The notes: generated from the letters alone by a model not told the origin. DNA of 64,000 nt from Xylophilus sp. GOD-11R (GCF_033546935.1 NZ_CP137854.1:4154001-4218000); one strand, 5' to 3'; counted from the stretch's first letter, positions 1-12,448 are shown. Translations and numbers: made by a program.

Positions 1-2561
<2,561 letters not shown>

Positions 2562-2562
<1 letters not shown>

Positions 2563-4316
2563 CAGAAGGACTCCTCGACTTCCTTGGCCATGACCTGCGG
2601 CTTGACGCTCAGGTCGGGCTGCACGCCCATGATGCGCAGGGTCTGCGACACCACCTCGCTGAAGACAGGGCCGGCCACGGTGCCGCCGAAGTAGCTGCCG
2701 GCGGTGGGCTCGTCGATCATCACGGCCACGACGATGCGCGGCTTGTCGATCGGCGCGATGCCGTTGAACCACGACCGATATTTGTGCGACGCGTAGCCCC
2801 GGCCTTCCTGCTTGTGGGCGGTACCGGACTTGCCGCCGACCGAGTAACCCATGGTCTGCGCCTTGGGCGCGGTGCCGCCTGGGCCGGCGGCCAGCTGCAG
2901 CATGTGGCGCACGGCGGCGGAATTCTTCGACGAGAACACACGGGTACCCACGGCCGGCTGGTCGCTCTTGAGGATGGTGGCCGGGATCAGGTTGCCGTCG
3001 TGCGCGAAGGTGGTGTAAGCGTGCGCCATCTGGAAGAGCGACGCCGACAGACCGTAGCCGTAGGACATGGTGGCCTGCTCCACCGGACGCCAGGTCTTCC
3101 AGGGCCGCAGCCGGCCAGTGACCGCGCCGGGAAAGGTGAGCTGCGGCTTCTGGCCGAAACCCATGGCGCTGAAGCTGTCCCACATTTCGTGCGCCGTCAT
3201 GCGCTGCGAGATCTTGGTGGCACCGACGTTGCTCGACTTCTGGATGACGCCCTCGACCGTCTGCAGGCCGTAGTTGTGGGTGTCGGTGATGGTCGAGCCG
3301 GTGATGGTGATGCGACCCGGCGAGGTGTCGATCATGGTCTGCGGCGTGACCCGGCCAAGCTCCAGCGCCGTGGCGACGGTGATCGGCTTCATCGTGGAGC
3401 CGGGCTCGAAGGTGTCGGTGAGCGCGCGATTGCGCAGCTGCTCGCCCGAGAGATGCTGGCGGTTGCCAGGGTCGTAGCTCGGGTAGTTGGCCAGCGCCAG
3501 GATTTCGCCGGTCACCGAGTCGAGCACCACCACGCTGCCGGCCTTGGCCTTGTGCAGCATGACCGCGTCGCGCAACTTCTGGTAGGCGAAGAACTGCACC
3601 TTGCTGTCGATGGAGAGCTGGATGTCCTTGCCGTCGACCGGCGGCACCGCATCGCCCACGCCCTCGACCGCGCGGCCCAGGCGGTCCTTGATGACGCGGC
3701 GCGAGCCGGACTTGCCGGCGAGGTCGTTGTTGAAGGCCAGCTCGATGCCTTCCTGGCCCTTGTCCTCGACGTTGGTGAAGCCCACGATGTGCGCGGCCGC
3801 CTCGCCCTCGGGATACTGGCGCTTGTATTCCTTGCGCTGGTAGATGCCCTTGATGTCGAGCGCGGCGATCTGCTTGGCGATGGGTTCGTCGACCTGGCGC
3901 TGGATCCAGACGAAGGTTTTGTCCTCGTCGGCGAGCTTCTTGCCCAGCGCCGCCGGCGTCATGCCGAGCAGCTTGGCCAGGGTCTTGAGCTTGGCGGCGA
4001 CGGCCGGGTCGTCCTTGTCGACGTCCTCGGGAATCGCCCAGATGCTGGGCGCGATCACGCTCGAAGCCAGCAGCAGGCCGTTGCGGTCGAGGATGCGGCC
4101 GCGGTTGGCCGGCAGCTCCAGCGTGCGGGCGAAGCGCACCAGCCCCTGCCGCTGGAAGAAGGCGTTGCCGATGACCTGCACATACAGCGCGCGGCCCGCC
4201 AGCGCCACGAAGCCGAGCGCGATGCAGGCCACGATGAACTTGCTGCGCCAGACCGGGGTCTTGCTGGCGAGCAGCGGGCTGGAGGCGTACTGGACGCTGC
4301 GGCTGCCTCTGCTCAT
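2562..4316 (-). CDS. ftsI: Septal peptidoglycan transpeptidase FtsI (PBP3)
   Basis: 584 residues. It cross-links septal peptidoglycan as the partner of FtsW in the divisome, on the periplasmic face of the inner membrane. A short cytoplasmic N-terminus is followed by one membrane anchor (about residues 26-46, IVACIALGFVALAGRALYV), the PBP dimerisation region starting at PANRGRILDRNG, then the transpeptidase domain. The SxxK nucleophile motif (GSTMKP) is near residue 307, followed by SSN (KSSNVG) and KSGT (GGKSGTAHK). The chosen start MSRGSR lies 22 bp after ftsL; longer in-frame extensions would run through ftsL. It is cotranscribed with ftsL upstream and murE/murF downstream. Confidence 0.96.
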
Positions 4317-4338
4317 GTCGAAAGCTCCAGGCAGGCGT

Positions 4339-4644
4339 TCATCGCGTGGTCCCCGTCTCGCCAGCGCCGGCTGCCGTGTTGGCGGCATAGGGCACGTACA
4401 ACGTGATGGCCGGCGTGGTGTTGCGCATCTGCAGCTTGTCGCGGGCGAGCTTTTCCACCCGCAGCGGCGTGGCCTGGGCGCGCTTCTCGACCTCGAGCCG
4501 GTCGCGTTCCACTTCCAGGCGGTGCGCCTCGGCGGTGGCGCGCTCCATTTCGGTGAAGAGCTTGCGCGACTCGTACTGCACATGCACCAGGTACAGGGCG
4601 CTGGCCATGACGGCCATCAGCAGCACGATGGACAGACGCGTCAT
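4339..4644 (-). CDS. ftsL: Cell division protein FtsL
   Basis: 101 residues with the FtsL layout: a very short cytoplasmic tail, a single membrane helix (about residues 4-22, [19 protein letters not shown]) and a charged periplasmic coiled coil rich in Glu, Arg and Leu (about 25-65). FtsL forms a complex with FtsB and FtsQ that licenses FtsWI activity. The family is recognised by position and topology more than by sequence. Its start overlaps the rsmH stop by four bases (ATGA), implying coupling, and it directly precedes ftsI as in most dcw clusters. Confidence 0.9.
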   Translation of the reverse strand: MTRLSIVLLMAVMASALYLVHVQYESRKLFTEMERATAEAHRLEVERDRLEVEKRAQATPLRVEKLARDKLQMRNTTPAITLYVPYAANTAAGAGETGTTR

Positions 4645-5558
4645 GCCGACACCTCGGTGCGCTCGGCCACGCGCAGCATGGCGCTGCGCGAACGGGGGTT
4701 GGCACTGACCTCGGCCGCGCTCGGTTTACTGCGGCCCAGCGCCACCAGGCGCATCGGCTGCGGCGGCGCGAACGGTGCCCGGCGGTCGTAGACCTCCTTG
4801 GACTGCTGCGCGATGAAGGTCTTGACGATGCGGTCTTCGAGCGAATGGAAGCTGATCACCGACAGCCGCCCGCCCGGACGCAACACCGACAGGCTGGCGT
4901 TCAGGGCCTGCTGAAGCTCTTCGAGCTCGGCGTTGATGAAAATCCGAAGAGCCTGAAAGGTGCGCGTGGCGGGGTTCTGCCCCTGCTCGCGGGTCTTGAC
5001 CGCGCCAGCCACGAGCTCGGCCAGCTCGGCAGTGGTCGTGAGAGGGCCCCGTTCCTGTCGGCGAGCAACAATCGCCTTCGCAATGGGGCCAGCAAACCGT
5101 TCTTCGCCGTAGTCACGTATCACCTCCGCGATCTGCTGCGTTTCGGCCGCAGCCAGCCAGTCGGCCACGCTCTCGCCGCGCGTGGGATCCATGCGCATGT
5201 CGAGCGGACCGTCGAAACGAAAAGAAAAACCCCGTGCGGGGTTATCGATCTGGGGGGAGCTGACACCGAGGTCCATCAGGACCCCGGCGGCGCTGCCCGG
5301 AGGCAGCTCCCCCAACTGGGCAAAGCCCTCGTGCCGGATCGAGAAGCGCTCGTCGCCGATCGCGCTGGCGGCGGCGATGGCCTCCGGATCCTTGTCGAAG
5401 GCGATCAGCCGGCCGGCCGGCGAGAGCCGCGACAAAATGAGCCGGCTGTGGCCGCCGCGCCCGAAGGTGGCGTCGACATAGGTGCCGTCCGGATCCTGGA
5501 CCAAGGCGTCGACCGCCTCGTTCAGCATGACGGTCGTGTGGAGAGCAGCGGTCGTCAT
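4641..5558 (-). CDS. rsmH: 16S rRNA m4C1402 methyltransferase RsmH (MraW)
   Basis: 305 residues, normal for the family. It N4-methylates C1402 in the 30S decoding centre using S-adenosylmethionine. The N-terminus [13 protein letters not shown] is typical, followed by the SAM-binding stretch [15 protein letters not shown] (about residues 27-41) and the family motif [10 protein letters not shown] near 97-106. The C-terminus contains the conserved stretch [13 protein letters not shown]. It starts two bases after the mraZ stop and overlaps ftsL, the usual mraZ-rsmH-ftsL order. Confidence 0.96.
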   Translation of the reverse strand: MTTAALHTTVMLNEAVDALVQDPDGTYVDATFGRGGHSRLILSRLSPAGRLIAFDKDPEAIAAASAIGDERFSIRHEGFAQLGELPPGSAAGVLMDLGVSSPQIDNPARGFSFRFDGPLDMRMDPTRGESVADWLAAAETQQIAEVIRDYGEERFAGPIAKAIVARRQERGPLTTTAELAELVAGAVKTREQGQNPATRTFQALRIFINAELEELQQALNASLSVLRPGGRLSVISFHSLEDRIVKTFIAQQSKEVYDRRAPFAPPQPMRLVALGRSKPSAAEVSANPRSRSAMLRVAERTEVSA

Positions 5559-5560
5559 GA

Positions 5561-5989
5561 TCAGAAGGAGAAGTCCTGGAAGGCGTCAGGCATCTCGCCC
5601 TTCATGGCTTCGGCTTCCTGGGCGTCGTAGCTCGTCTTGTCCCAGAGTTCGAAATGGTTGCCCATGCCCAGCAAAACGCAGTCTTTGGCCAGACCTGCGG
5701 CTGCACGCAGTTCCGGCGACACCAGCACGCGGCCGGTGCCATCCATCTCCACATCCATCGCGTTACCGAGAAAAATGCGCTTCCACCACTGGGCGGACAT
5801 GGGCAACTGGGCAATACGCTCGCGGAACTTCTCCCATTCAGGGCGCGGGAACACCATCAGGCAGCCATGCGGATGCTTGGTGATGGTGAGCTGACCGGAA
5901 GCGGTCGCGCCCAGGACGTCGCGGTGACGCGTCGGGACGGACAAGCGCCCCTTGGCATCGAGACTCAGCGACGAGGCCCCTTGGAACAC
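5561..5989 (-). CDS. mraZ: Transcriptional regulator MraZ, GTG start
   Basis: 142 residues when started at the GTG at 5989 ([17 protein letters not shown]). This is the normal family length, and a good ribosome site, GGAGGG, lies nine bases upstream. The longer in-frame ATG at 6079 would add 30 unconserved residues and lie in the operator region, so it is rejected. The protein has two AbrB/SpoVT-like halves: [15 protein letters not shown] near the N-terminus and [14 protein letters not shown] near the middle. MraZ is a DNA-binding regulator that represses its own dcw promoter in E. coli. A candidate operator of four 10-bp-spaced GTG repeats lies 67-101 bases upstream. Confidence 0.93.
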   Translation of the reverse strand: MFQGASSLSLDAKGRLSVPTRHRDVLGATASGQLTITKHPHGCLMVFPRPEWEKFRERIAQLPMSAQWWKRIFLGNAMDVEMDGTGRVLVSPELRAAAGLAKDCVLLGMGNHFELWDKTSYDAQEAEAMKGEMPDAFQDFSF

Positions 5990-6055
5990 GGCGAAAAACC
6001 CTCCGGGAGATGAGCAATGCAGCTTGCTGGAAGTGCGGGTGGGGCGCCTGGCCGG

Positions 6056-6090
6056 GCACTTTTTCCCACCGAATTGCACTTTTTTGCACT
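6056..6090 (-). promoter_or_regulatory. Candidate MraZ operator: four direct repeats at exact 10-bp spacing
   Basis: Read on the minus strand, GTG occurs at 6089, 6079, 6069 and 6059, each starting a 10-base unit: GTGCAAAAAA, GTGCAATTCG, GTGGGAAAAA and GTGCCCGGCC. E. coli MraZ binds TGGGN repeats separated by five bases, which is the same 10-bp period. The third unit is a perfect TGGGA and the others keep the TG. Position (upstream of the mraZ GTG start) and period both fit autoregulation. No convincing sigma-70 promoter was placed with confidence. Confidence 0.6.
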
Positions 6091-6256
6091 GTAGCAGGAT
6101 TCAGCGCACCGGAAGATCCGTTCGGTCCAACTTTCACAATGAAATCAACGACTTAGACACGACTCACGAAAGTGTGACCAAGGGAAAAACCTTCTAGATG
6201 AAGCACTTAGCCATCCAATTCAAAGTGAATCTTGAGGCGATGGCTCACATGTAACA

Positions 6257-6290
6257 GTGCCGGCAACGAACAAAAATTCGTTGCCGGCAC
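6257..6290 (-). terminator. Strong hairpin downstream of hslU
   Basis: A perfect 14-bp inverted repeat (GTGCCGGCAACGAA and its complement) brackets the six-base loop CAAAAA, 39 bases after the hslU stop. There is no clear U-run on either strand, so it is either a terminator of weak canonical form or an RNA 3'-end stabiliser. It separates hslU from the mraZ promoter region. The rest of the 5990-6328 gap contains the mraZ leader and operator and no gene. Confidence 0.6.
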
Positions 6291-6328
6291 ACGGCGTCTG
6301 TAACCGGCGTTTCCACCGGTGCGACCTA

Positions 6329-7687
6329 TCAGAGGATGAAGCGCGACAGATCTTCGTTGCGGCTGAGCTCGCCCAGACGGGCGTCCACATAGGCGGCATC
6401 GACCGTCAGCGTCTGCCCCGCGAGGTTGGCGGCGTCGAAACTCGCCTCGTCGAGCAGGCGCTCCATCACCGTGGCCAGTCGCCGGGCGCCGATGTCCTCG
6501 GTGCGCTCGTTCACTTCGTAGGCGATGGCGGCCAGCCGGGTGATGCCTTCGGGGGTGAACTCCACCTGCACGCCTTCGGTCGCCATGAGCGCCTGGTACT
6601 GGCGTACCAGCGACGCATGCGTCTGAACCAGGATGGCCTCGAAATCCAGGGCGGAGAGCGATTGCAGCTCGACCCGGATCGGGAAACGCCCCTGCAGCTC
6701 GGGAATCAGGTCGCTGGGCTTGGCCAGGTGGAAGGCGCCCGAGGCGATGAACAGCATGTGGTCGGTCTTGACGATGCCGTACTTGGTGGTCACCGAAGTG
6801 CCTTCCACCAGCGGCAGCAGGTCGCGCTGCACACCCTGCCGCGAGATCTCGGCGGTGCTGCCACCGCCCTCGCTGCGCGAGGCGACCTTGTCGATCTCGT
6901 CGATGAACACGATGCCGTTCTGCTCGGCGTTGCTCACGGCCCGGGCGCGGGTCTCTTCCTCGTTGACCAGCTTGCCGGCCTCCTCGTCGGTCAGCAGCCG
7001 CAGGGCCTCGGCGATCTTCAGCCGGCGCGTCTTCCGCCGTCCGCCCATCTGCCCGAACATGCCGCGCAATTGCTCGGCCATGCCTTCCATGCCCGGCGGG
7101 CCGACCACGTCGACCGGCGGCGGTGCCTCGGCCAGGTCGAGCTCGATTTCCTTGTCGTCGAGCTGGCCTTCGCGCAGCTTCTTGCGGAACGCCTGGCGGG
7201 CGGTGCTCTCGGGCGCGGGCGCGGCGATGGCGAGCGCGCCCTCCTCCGCGGCGGCACCGGTGGGGCGCGCCGGCGGCAGCAGGATGTCGAGCACCCGGTC
7301 CTCGGCGGCGTCGACGGCGCGTTCGCGGTGCAGCTTCATCTCGGCCTCGCGGGTCTGCTTGACCGCCACTTCGACCAGGTCGCGCACGATGGTGTCGACG
7401 TCCTTGCCCACGTAGCCGACCTCGGTGAACTTGGTCGCCTCCACCTTGATGAACGGCGCGTCCGCCAGCCGCGCCAGCCGCCGCGCGATCTCGGTCTTGC
7501 CCACGCCGGTCGGCCCGATCATCAGGATGTTCTTGGGCGTGATCTCGTGGCGCAACTTCTCGTCGACCTGCTGCCGCCGCCAGCGGTTGCGCAAGGCGAT
7601 CGCCACCGCCCGCTTGGCCTCGCGCTGGCCAACGATGTGTCGATCGAGTTCGGAGACGATCTCCTGGGGGGTCATGGAAAACGACAT
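6329..7687 (-). CDS. hslU: ATP-dependent protease ATPase subunit HslU (ClpY)
   Basis: 452 residues from [15 protein letters not shown]; 14 unconserved residues of a longer ATG version are discarded. HslU is the AAA+ unfoldase that feeds substrates into HslV. Walker A GPTGVGKT is at residues 58-65, the pore loop GYVG at 91-94, Walker [11 protein letters not shown] near 255, and the C-terminal docking tail ends LSRFIL, which inserts into HslV. A charged, Ala/Pro-rich variable I domain lies between about 125 and 215. It follows hslV on the same strand, but a 325-bp gap with tandem repeats separates them, longer than is usual in this pair. Confidence 0.96.
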   Translation of the reverse strand: MSFSMTPQEIVSELDRHIVGQREAKRAVAIALRNRWRRQQVDEKLRHEITPKNILMIGPTGVGKTEIARRLARLADAPFIKVEATKFTEVGYVGKDVDTIVRDLVEVAVKQTREAEMKLHRERAVDAAEDRVLDILLPPARPTGAAAEEGALAIAAPAPESTARQAFRKKLREGQLDDKEIELDLAEAPPPVDVVGPPGMEGMAEQLRGMFGQMGGRRKTRRLKIAEALRLLTDEEAGKLVNEEETRARAVSNAEQNGIVFIDEIDKVASRSEGGGSTAEISRQGVQRDLLPLVEGTSVTTKYGIVKTDHMLFIASGAFHLAKPSDLIPELQGRFPIRVELQSLSALDFEAILVQTHASLVRQYQALMATEGVQVEFTPEGITRLAAIAYEVNERTEDIGARRLATVMERLLDEASFDAANLAGQTLTVDAAYVDARLGELSRNEDLSRFIL

Positions 7688-7773
7688 ATCAAATCCGTAC
7701 AAATGGGACGCACTCAAAAAACAGGGCAATGCGCAGCGAGCCGATCAATCCAGGACGCCGCCGACCGGCTTTG

Positions 7774-8000
7774 CCGGTTGGTCAGCGTTGCCCCCGGGAC
7801 GGGGGTTGGCGATCACACGAAGTGAATAGCCTGGGGGTCAGTCAAGCCTTCCGGTTGGCCAGCGTTGCCCCCGGGACGGGGGTTGGCGATCACACGAAGT
7901 GAATAGCCTGGGGGTCAGTCAAGCCTTCCGGTTGGCCAGCGTTGCCCCCGGGACGGGGGTTGGCGATTACACGAAGTGAATAGCCTGGGGTCAGCCATAG
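7774..8000. repeat. Three tandem copies of a 77-bp intergenic repeat
   Basis: Units start at 7774, 7851 and 7928, exactly 77 bases apart; the third loses similarity near 7998. The first two differ at only a few positions. Each unit holds a GC hairpin (CCCCC GGGAC GGGGG), a small CACGAAGTG palindrome and a run CCTGGGGGTCAG. On the minus strand the units are transcribed between hslV and hslU. From memory, similar short palindromic units are scattered between genes in Comamonadaceae; that recollection was not checked. The remaining bases of the 7688-8012 gap contain no gene. Confidence 0.85.
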
Positions 8001-8012
8001 CCAGCCTGGGGG

Positions 8013-8579
8013 TTAGCTCAAGGTCTCTATGGTGTGGGACATGTTGGTGTAGATACACAGGCTGCCCGCGATCTCCAGCGACTTCTTCACCACCACGTCG
8101 GCGGGCAGGTCGGTGTTGTCGATCAGCGCCTTGGCCGCCGAATGCGCATACGCCCCGCCGGACCCGATCGCAACGATGCCCTGCTCCGGCTCCAGCACGT
8201 CGCCGTTGCCGGTGATGATCAGCGAAGTAGTGCGATCGGCCACCGCCAGCATGGCTTCCAGGCGGCGCAGCACCCGGTCGGTGCGCCATTCCTTGGTGAG
8301 CTCGATGGCGGCACGTGCCAACTGGCCCTGGTGCTTTTCCAGCTTGGCCTCAAAGCGCTCGAACAGGGTGAAGGCATCGGCGGTGGCGCCGGCGAATCCG
8401 GCCAGCACCTTCTCGTGGTGCAGCTTGCGCACCTTGCGCGCGGTGCCCTTGATGACGATGTTGCCCAGGGTCACCTGGCCGTCTCCGCCGATGGCGACCT
8501 GCCAGCCCTCGGGAGTCTGGCGGCGGACGCTGAGAATGGTGGTGCCGTGAAACACGGCGCTGTCGCTCGAATGATCCAT
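8013..8579 (-). CDS. hslV: ATP-dependent protease proteolytic subunit HslV (ClpQ)
   Basis: 188 residues from [20 protein letters not shown]. HslV is a proteasome-beta-like threonine protease forming double hexamers with HslU. The catalytic Thr is the first residue of TTILSVRR (residue 13); the 12-residue propeptide ending in Gly is slightly longer than the usual four to eight. Family motifs follow: [14 protein letters not shown] and the [14 protein letters not shown] stretch near 140. A longer ATG at 8627 adds unconserved residues and is not used. The STAS-domain gene upstream lies 67 bases away. Confidence 0.95.
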   Translation of the reverse strand: MDHSSDSAVFHGTTILSVRRQTPEGWQVAIGGDGQVTLGNIVIKGTARKVRKLHHEKVLAGFAGATADAFTLFERFEAKLEKHQGQLARAAIELTKEWRTDRVLRRLEAMLAVADRTTSLIITGNGDVLEPEQGIVAIGSGGAYAHSAAKALIDNTDLPADVVVKKSLEIAGSLCIYTNMSHTIETLS

Positions 8580-8646
8580 AGCGGCGAAAACTGGGGACGG
8601 CAGGCCGTATTTCAATGCCCGGCGCACCCGCCGCTTGCTTCCGGTT

Positions 8647-10476
8647 TCAATCCGGCCGGACGTAGACCCGCGCGTATTCGTTGATGCCGGTCACATTGAA
8701 GAAGATGCCCGCCAGCCGGTGGAGATGGCGAAACTCCACCGCCAGCCCTTCGGCGTGCCGGGCCGCGGCCCAGCCGAGCACCGAGCCGGCGGCCACGAAG
8801 TCGAGCCGCACCAGCCGCGAGCAGTCGATGGCCAGCAGTTCGTCGCGATCCATCGGCGCCATCAGGAGCTGCCGCTCCCGTGCCTCGCCCACCCGCGCCA
8901 GCACGGAAGCGATGTCGCTGCCGATCTCGCCGACGAGTTCGGGCAGGGGCGGAGGCTGCGGCGCATCGTCGTCGGCAAATGCCACCGACGCGTGGTCGAA
9001 CGCAGGCTGCATTCCGCCCTGCAGCACCTGGCAGATACAGCGGGGCTCCTGCCAGGCCGGCGGCGACACCTCGTAGGTGATGCAGTAGTCCAGCGCGGCC
9101 TCTTCGTAATCGTCGATCCGGCCCATCAGCCGCAGCGCCTCCATGCGCAGCCGCCACCAGTCGGCCTCGGCATCGGCGGCACCGGTGAGCGTGCGGGACT
9201 CCAGTGCGGCGAGCAGGCGGTCGGAGCCCTCGAAGCAGAGATGCACCTCCGCCAGGCTCCACGCATGGAAAGCCTCCAGCAGCGGCGCCACCGCGTCGTA
9301 TTCGAAACCTTCCAGGCCGGACCAGTCCAGCCACCAGGCGCCGGGCGCCGTCGCGGCACCGGTGGTGAGCAGCGAGACTGCATGCGCGCCGACGAGCGCG
9401 GGGCTGTGCCAATGAAAATCGCCCGTGCCCTCGACCAAGCCTTCGGCCGGCGGCAGGGCGTCGGGCGCCAGCGACACCCAGGCCGGTGGCGAACGGCCGA
9501 AACGCTCGGCGTATTCGATGGCGGACGCTTCGAAGGCCTCGCGACGCCCGAGCGCGCGGTAGAGGTCGAACAAAGCGAACCAGTATTCCAGCAGCGATGC
9601 GCCTTCGGTCGACGCGGGGCTGTCGATGAGGTGGCGGATGTGCAGCTGGGCGGCCATGGCGTCGCCGTTGGCGAACTCGATGGCGGCCTCCTCCAGCTGC
9701 GGGTCGTGCACGAAACCAGGCAGTGCGGGCTGCGGCCCAGGCAGCGGTCCCGGGCCGGTCGCCACGAGCTGCGGAATCATGGTGTCGGCCGGCTCGCCCG
9801 CTGCCGCACCGGGCAGCTCCATGTCAGGCAACTCCAGATCGGGCAATTCCAGGTCGGGCTGCACGGGTGGCACCGGGGCGCGGCGGGTGATCTGTACCTG
9901 CGCAGAACCGGTGGTGGTGATGAAACCGGTCGACGGCCGGGGCCCTGGCGGCCCGATATCCAGCGTGGAGTGACCCGGCAGCGGAACGTGGCGGGTCGCC
10001 GCCTGCGAATCGCCCGGACGCCGGCTCTCGCCACCGGGCGGACGGCTGTTCGGCAGCAGATCGACCGGCTCGGCAGGGCGGGTCTTCCACCACTGCCGCG
10101 ACATCTGCTCCTCGATCTCGTTGATCTTGCGCACGGTCATCGCGCGCTCTTCGGGGTCGTGGTCCGGTGCGGTGTCGAGGAACTCGGTGCCTTCAGATTC
10201 GGCCGCCTCGTCTTCCTCGTCGGCGTCGGCCGGCACCGGAACATGGACCGCCGCGAGGCGTCGCATGCGCCGCAGCTGGTCGAACTCGCGTTGCCGCACC
10301 AGGTCGTTGCGGCGGCGGCGCTCCATCAGTTCACGCAGGAGCTGGCGACCCTTGCCGGAATCCTGGTCGAGTTCGGATTCGCTTTCAGACGTGGTCGGGC
10401 CACCCTGGCCCGATCCGGCGGGAAGCACCAGGCGCACCATCCGGCGGAGGATTCCGGTGGGCCGGTCCTTGCGCAT
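8647..10476 (-). CDS. STAS-domain protein with long disordered N-terminus
   Basis: 609 residues from MRKDRP, 19 bases after dksA. The N-terminal 300 residues are charged and Pro-rich with no clear fold; they include a short internal repeat ([17 protein letters not shown] near residue 220). The C-terminal half is helical, rich in Trp and Tyr, and ends in a STAS/MlaB-like segment ([18 protein letters not shown] and following). Similar proteins sit beside hslV and dksA in other Comamonadaceae, but their role is unknown. STAS domains usually bind partner proteins or nucleotides in regulatory switches. The start is chosen to avoid overlap with dksA; a longer frame runs through dksA and is spurious. 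Confidence 0.75.
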   Translation of the reverse strand: MRKDRPTGILRRMVRLVLPAGSGQGGPTTSESESELDQDSGKGRQLLRELMERRRRNDLVRQREFDQLRRMRRLAAVHVPVPADADEEDEAAESEGTEFLDTAPDHDPEERAMTVRKINEIEEQMSRQWWKTRPAEPVDLLPNSRPPGGESRRPGDSQAATRHVPLPGHSTLDIGPPGPRPSTGFITTTGSAQVQITRRAPVPPVQPDLELPDLELPDMELPGAAAGEPADTMIPQLVATGPGPLPGPQPALPGFVHDPQLEEAAIEFANGDAMAAQLHIRHLIDSPASTEGASLLEYWFALFDLYRALGRREAFEASAIEYAERFGRSPPAWVSLAPDALPPAEGLVEGTGDFHWHSPALVGAHAVSLLTTGAATAPGAWWLDWSGLEGFEYDAVAPLLEAFHAWSLAEVHLCFEGSDRLLAALESRTLTGAADAEADWWRLRMEALRLMGRIDDYEEAALDYCITYEVSPPAWQEPRCICQVLQGGMQPAFDHASVAFADDDAPQPPPLPELVGEIGSDIASVLARVGEARERQLLMAPMDRDELLAIDCSRLVRLDFVAAGSVLGWAAARHAEGLAVEFRHLHRLAGIFFNVTGINEYARVYVRPD

Positions 10477-10495
10477 GGTGTGCCGGCGCCGAGGA

Positions 10496-10978
10496 TCAGT
10501 CCCCGAACATCTTCTGCTTGAGCTCGCGGCGCTGTTGCGCTTCCAGCGAAAGCGTGGCGGTCGGGCGGGCCAGCAGGCGGCCGACGCCGATCGGCTCGCC
10601 GGTCTCGTCGCAGTAGCCGTAATCGCCGGCGTCGATGCGGGCGATGGACTGCTCGATCTTCTTGAGCAGCTTGCGTTCGCGATCGCGGGTACGCAGTTCG
10701 AGGGCGTGTTCTTCCTCGATGGTGGCGCGGTCGGCCGGATCGGGAACGACCACCGTGTCTTCACGGAGGTGTTCGGTGGTTTCACCGGCGTTGGCCAGCA
10801 TGTCCTGCTTGAGCACGACGAGCTTGTGGCGGAAGAACGCCAGCTGCTTCTCGTTCATGTACTCGGCATCGGGCATGGCGATGACTTCGGCGTCGGTCAG
10901 GGCATCACCCGACTTGCTCTTCCAGTTTTGGGCAAGCTTCGGGTCTTTCTTCACGGGGGCAGGAACGATGGAAGGCAT
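10496..10978 (-). CDS. dksA: RNA polymerase-binding regulator DksA (single-cysteine type)
   Basis: 160 residues. DksA binds the RNA polymerase secondary channel and, with ppGpp, controls rRNA and amino acid promoters. The coiled coil with the acidic tip spans about residues 45-110. In the C-terminal globule (about 120-150) the four zinc cysteines of E. coli DksA reduce to one: YGYCDETGEP keeps the first Cys, while the second is Thr and the distal pair is replaced within ATLSLEAQQRRE. Such cysteine-poor DksA proteins are common in alpha- and betaproteobacteria and work without zinc. A long leader (about 265 bases) precedes it. Confidence 0.92.
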   Translation of the reverse strand: MPSIVPAPVKKDPKLAQNWKSKSGDALTDAEVIAMPDAEYMNEKQLAFFRHKLVVLKQDMLANAGETTEHLREDTVVVPDPADRATIEEEHALELRTRDRERKLLKKIEQSIARIDAGDYGYCDETGEPIGVGRLLARPTATLSLEAQQRRELKQKMFGD

Positions 10979-11038
10979 GGTCTTGGAAGGGCTGACGACA
11001 GACGGTCGGAACCGCCACGATGGGCGGTGCCGGAGATG

Positions 11039-11179
11039 TTAGGGGCTTCCGGCCCGGGCGGGAAGCCGGCAAGTCGCCGTGGGGCGTGTCGGACTGCACC
11101 TGAACGGTGCCGATCCGGGGAAAACGAAGCCTTTGCCGGGGGGCGAAGCTTCGGGGTCCTGGCTCGACTTGGCGTTCAT
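11039..11179 (-). CDS. Possible 46-residue leader ORF upstream of dksA
   Basis: An ATG at 11179 preceded by GGAGG (seven bases away) opens 46 codons ending TAA, inside the region between a possible dksA promoter and dksA. The peptide starts MNAKSSQDPEASPPGKGF and is Pro- and Arg-rich with no recognised family. It may be a regulatory leader peptide, or chance in high-GC DNA. The remaining 10979-11278 gap contains no other coding sign. Confidence 0.2.
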   Translation of the reverse strand: MNAKSSQDPEASPPGKGFVFPGSAPFRCSPTRPTATCRLPARAGSP

Positions 11180-11244
11180 GCGCGGCCTCCTTGCGGTCAG
11201 GCGTGGTCCCGGCCGGGGACGTACCGGCAGTTTGCCGGCGCGCG

Positions 11245-11265
11245 ATTGTATAGGCTCAAATCGCG
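11245..11265 (-). promoter_or_regulatory. Possible dksA promoter -10 (TACAAT) in an AT-richer patch
   Basis: On the minus strand TATACAAT ends at 11245, a near-consensus -10 embedded in a small inverted repeat (GCGCGATT and AATCGCGC around it). No good -35 was found 17 bases upstream. The same hairpin lies just past the end of the CobW-type gene and could also mark its transcript end. Confidence 0.35.
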
Positions 11266-11278
11266 CGGCTGCGCACCA

Positions 11279-12337
11279 TCAGACCAGGCATTGCTGCAGT
11301 CCCTGCAGAAAGATGTCGTTGGGCAGGTCGATGCCGATGAAGACCATCTTGCTGTTGCGCGTTTCGCCTTCGGCCCAGGCCGGACCGAGGTCGCTGCCCA
11401 TCAGCTGGTGCACGCCCTGAAAAATCACCTTGCGGTCGGTGCCCTGCATGTGGAGCACGCCCTTGTAGCGCAGCATGCGAGGGCCGTAGATGTTGACGAT
11501 GGCGCCGAGAAAATCCTCGAGCTTGGCGGGGTCGAAGGCGCGCTCGGACTTGAAGGCGAAGCTCTTCACGTCGTCGTCATGGGCATGGTGGTGGCCGTGC
11601 TCGCCATGGGCGTGCGAGGGATGGTCGCAGTGCTCGCCGTGCGCATGGTCGTGGTCGTGGTGATCGTGGCCGTGGTCGTCTTCCTTGAGGAAGTCCGGGT
11701 CGATGTCGAGCGTGGCGTTGAGGTTGAAGCCGCGCAGGTCGAGCACGTTGGCCAGGGGCACGTCGCCGAAGTTCACCTTCTGGATCGGCGCGCGCGGGTT
11801 CATGTGCTTGAGCCGGTGGATCAGCGCGTCGGTCTCGTCGGCGGCGACCAGGTCGCTTTTGCTGATGAAGAGCTGGTCGGCAAAGCCCACCTGGCGGCGC
11901 GCCTCCTGGCGGTCGTCGAGCTGCTGCGGAGCGTGCTTGGCGTCGACCAGCGTGAGGATGGAATCGAGCAGATAGCTCTCGGCGATCTCCTCGTCCATGA
12001 AGAAGGTCTGCGCGACCGGGCCGGGGTCGGCCAGGCCGGTGGTCTCGATGACGACGCGGTCGAAGTCGAGCAGACCCTTGCGCTTCTTGGCAGCCAGCAG
12101 CTGCAGCGCCTCGCGCAGGTCTTCGCGGATGGTGCAGCAGACGCAGCCATTGCTCATCTGCACGATCTGCTCCTTGGACTCGGTGACCAGGATGTCGTTG
12201 TCGATGTTCTCCTCGCCGAACTCGTTCTCGATCACGGCGATCTTCATGCCGTGGTTTTCGGACAGCAGGCGCTTGAGCAGCGTGGTCTTGCCCGAGCCGA
12301 GAAAGCCGGTGAGGATGGTGGCGGGGATGAGGCTCAT
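11279..12337 (-). CDS. CobW/COG0523 family zinc- or cobalt-type metallochaperone GTPase
   Basis: 352 residues from MSLIPATILTGFLGSGKTTL. G3E GTPases of this family hand metal ions to target enzymes or act in zinc limitation. The P-loop GFLGSGKTT is at residues 10-18, the metal-binding GCVCC motif near 65, and the GTPase motif ISKSD near 170. A histidine/aspartate-rich stretch (about 213-255, many HDH and HGEH units) probably binds metal. The C-terminal CobW_C domain (about 260-350) is present. A longer ATG at 12382 adds 15 unconserved residues. The exact metal is not visible from sequence, and no Zur box was identified upstream. Confidence 0.88.
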   Translation of the reverse strand: MSLIPATILTGFLGSGKTTLLKRLLSENHGMKIAVIENEFGEENIDNDILVTESKEQIVQMSNGCVCCTIREDLREALQLLAAKKRKGLLDFDRVVIETTGLADPGPVAQTFFMDEEIAESYLLDSILTLVDAKHAPQQLDDRQEARRQVGFADQLFISKSDLVAADETDALIHRLKHMNPRAPIQKVNFGDVPLANVLDLRGFNLNATLDIDPDFLKEDDHGHDHHDHDHAHGEHCDHPSHAHGEHGHHHAHDDDVKSFAFKSERAFDPAKLEDFLGAIVNIYGPRMLRYKGVLHMQGTDRKVIFQGVHQLMGSDLGPAWAEGETRNSKMVFIGIDLPNDIFLQGLQQCLV

Positions 12338-12448
12338 GGAATCGGGTCCCTGGGGCTGGTGCAGCCGTGCAATGGAAGGCAAACCAGCAGTTTAGCGAGG
12401 CCGTCAAGCCCCGGTCGGCGCCGGTTTTTCTTTGCGGTCCCGCGCGGC

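Noticed and set aside
5990..6079. ATG start of mraZ 30 codons upstream
   Set aside because: Would exceed family length and overlap the operator array; the GTG has a strong ribosome site.
7774..8000. Tandem repeats considered as a CRISPR array
   Set aside because: Units are 77 bp head to tail with no variable spacers and no cas genes nearby.
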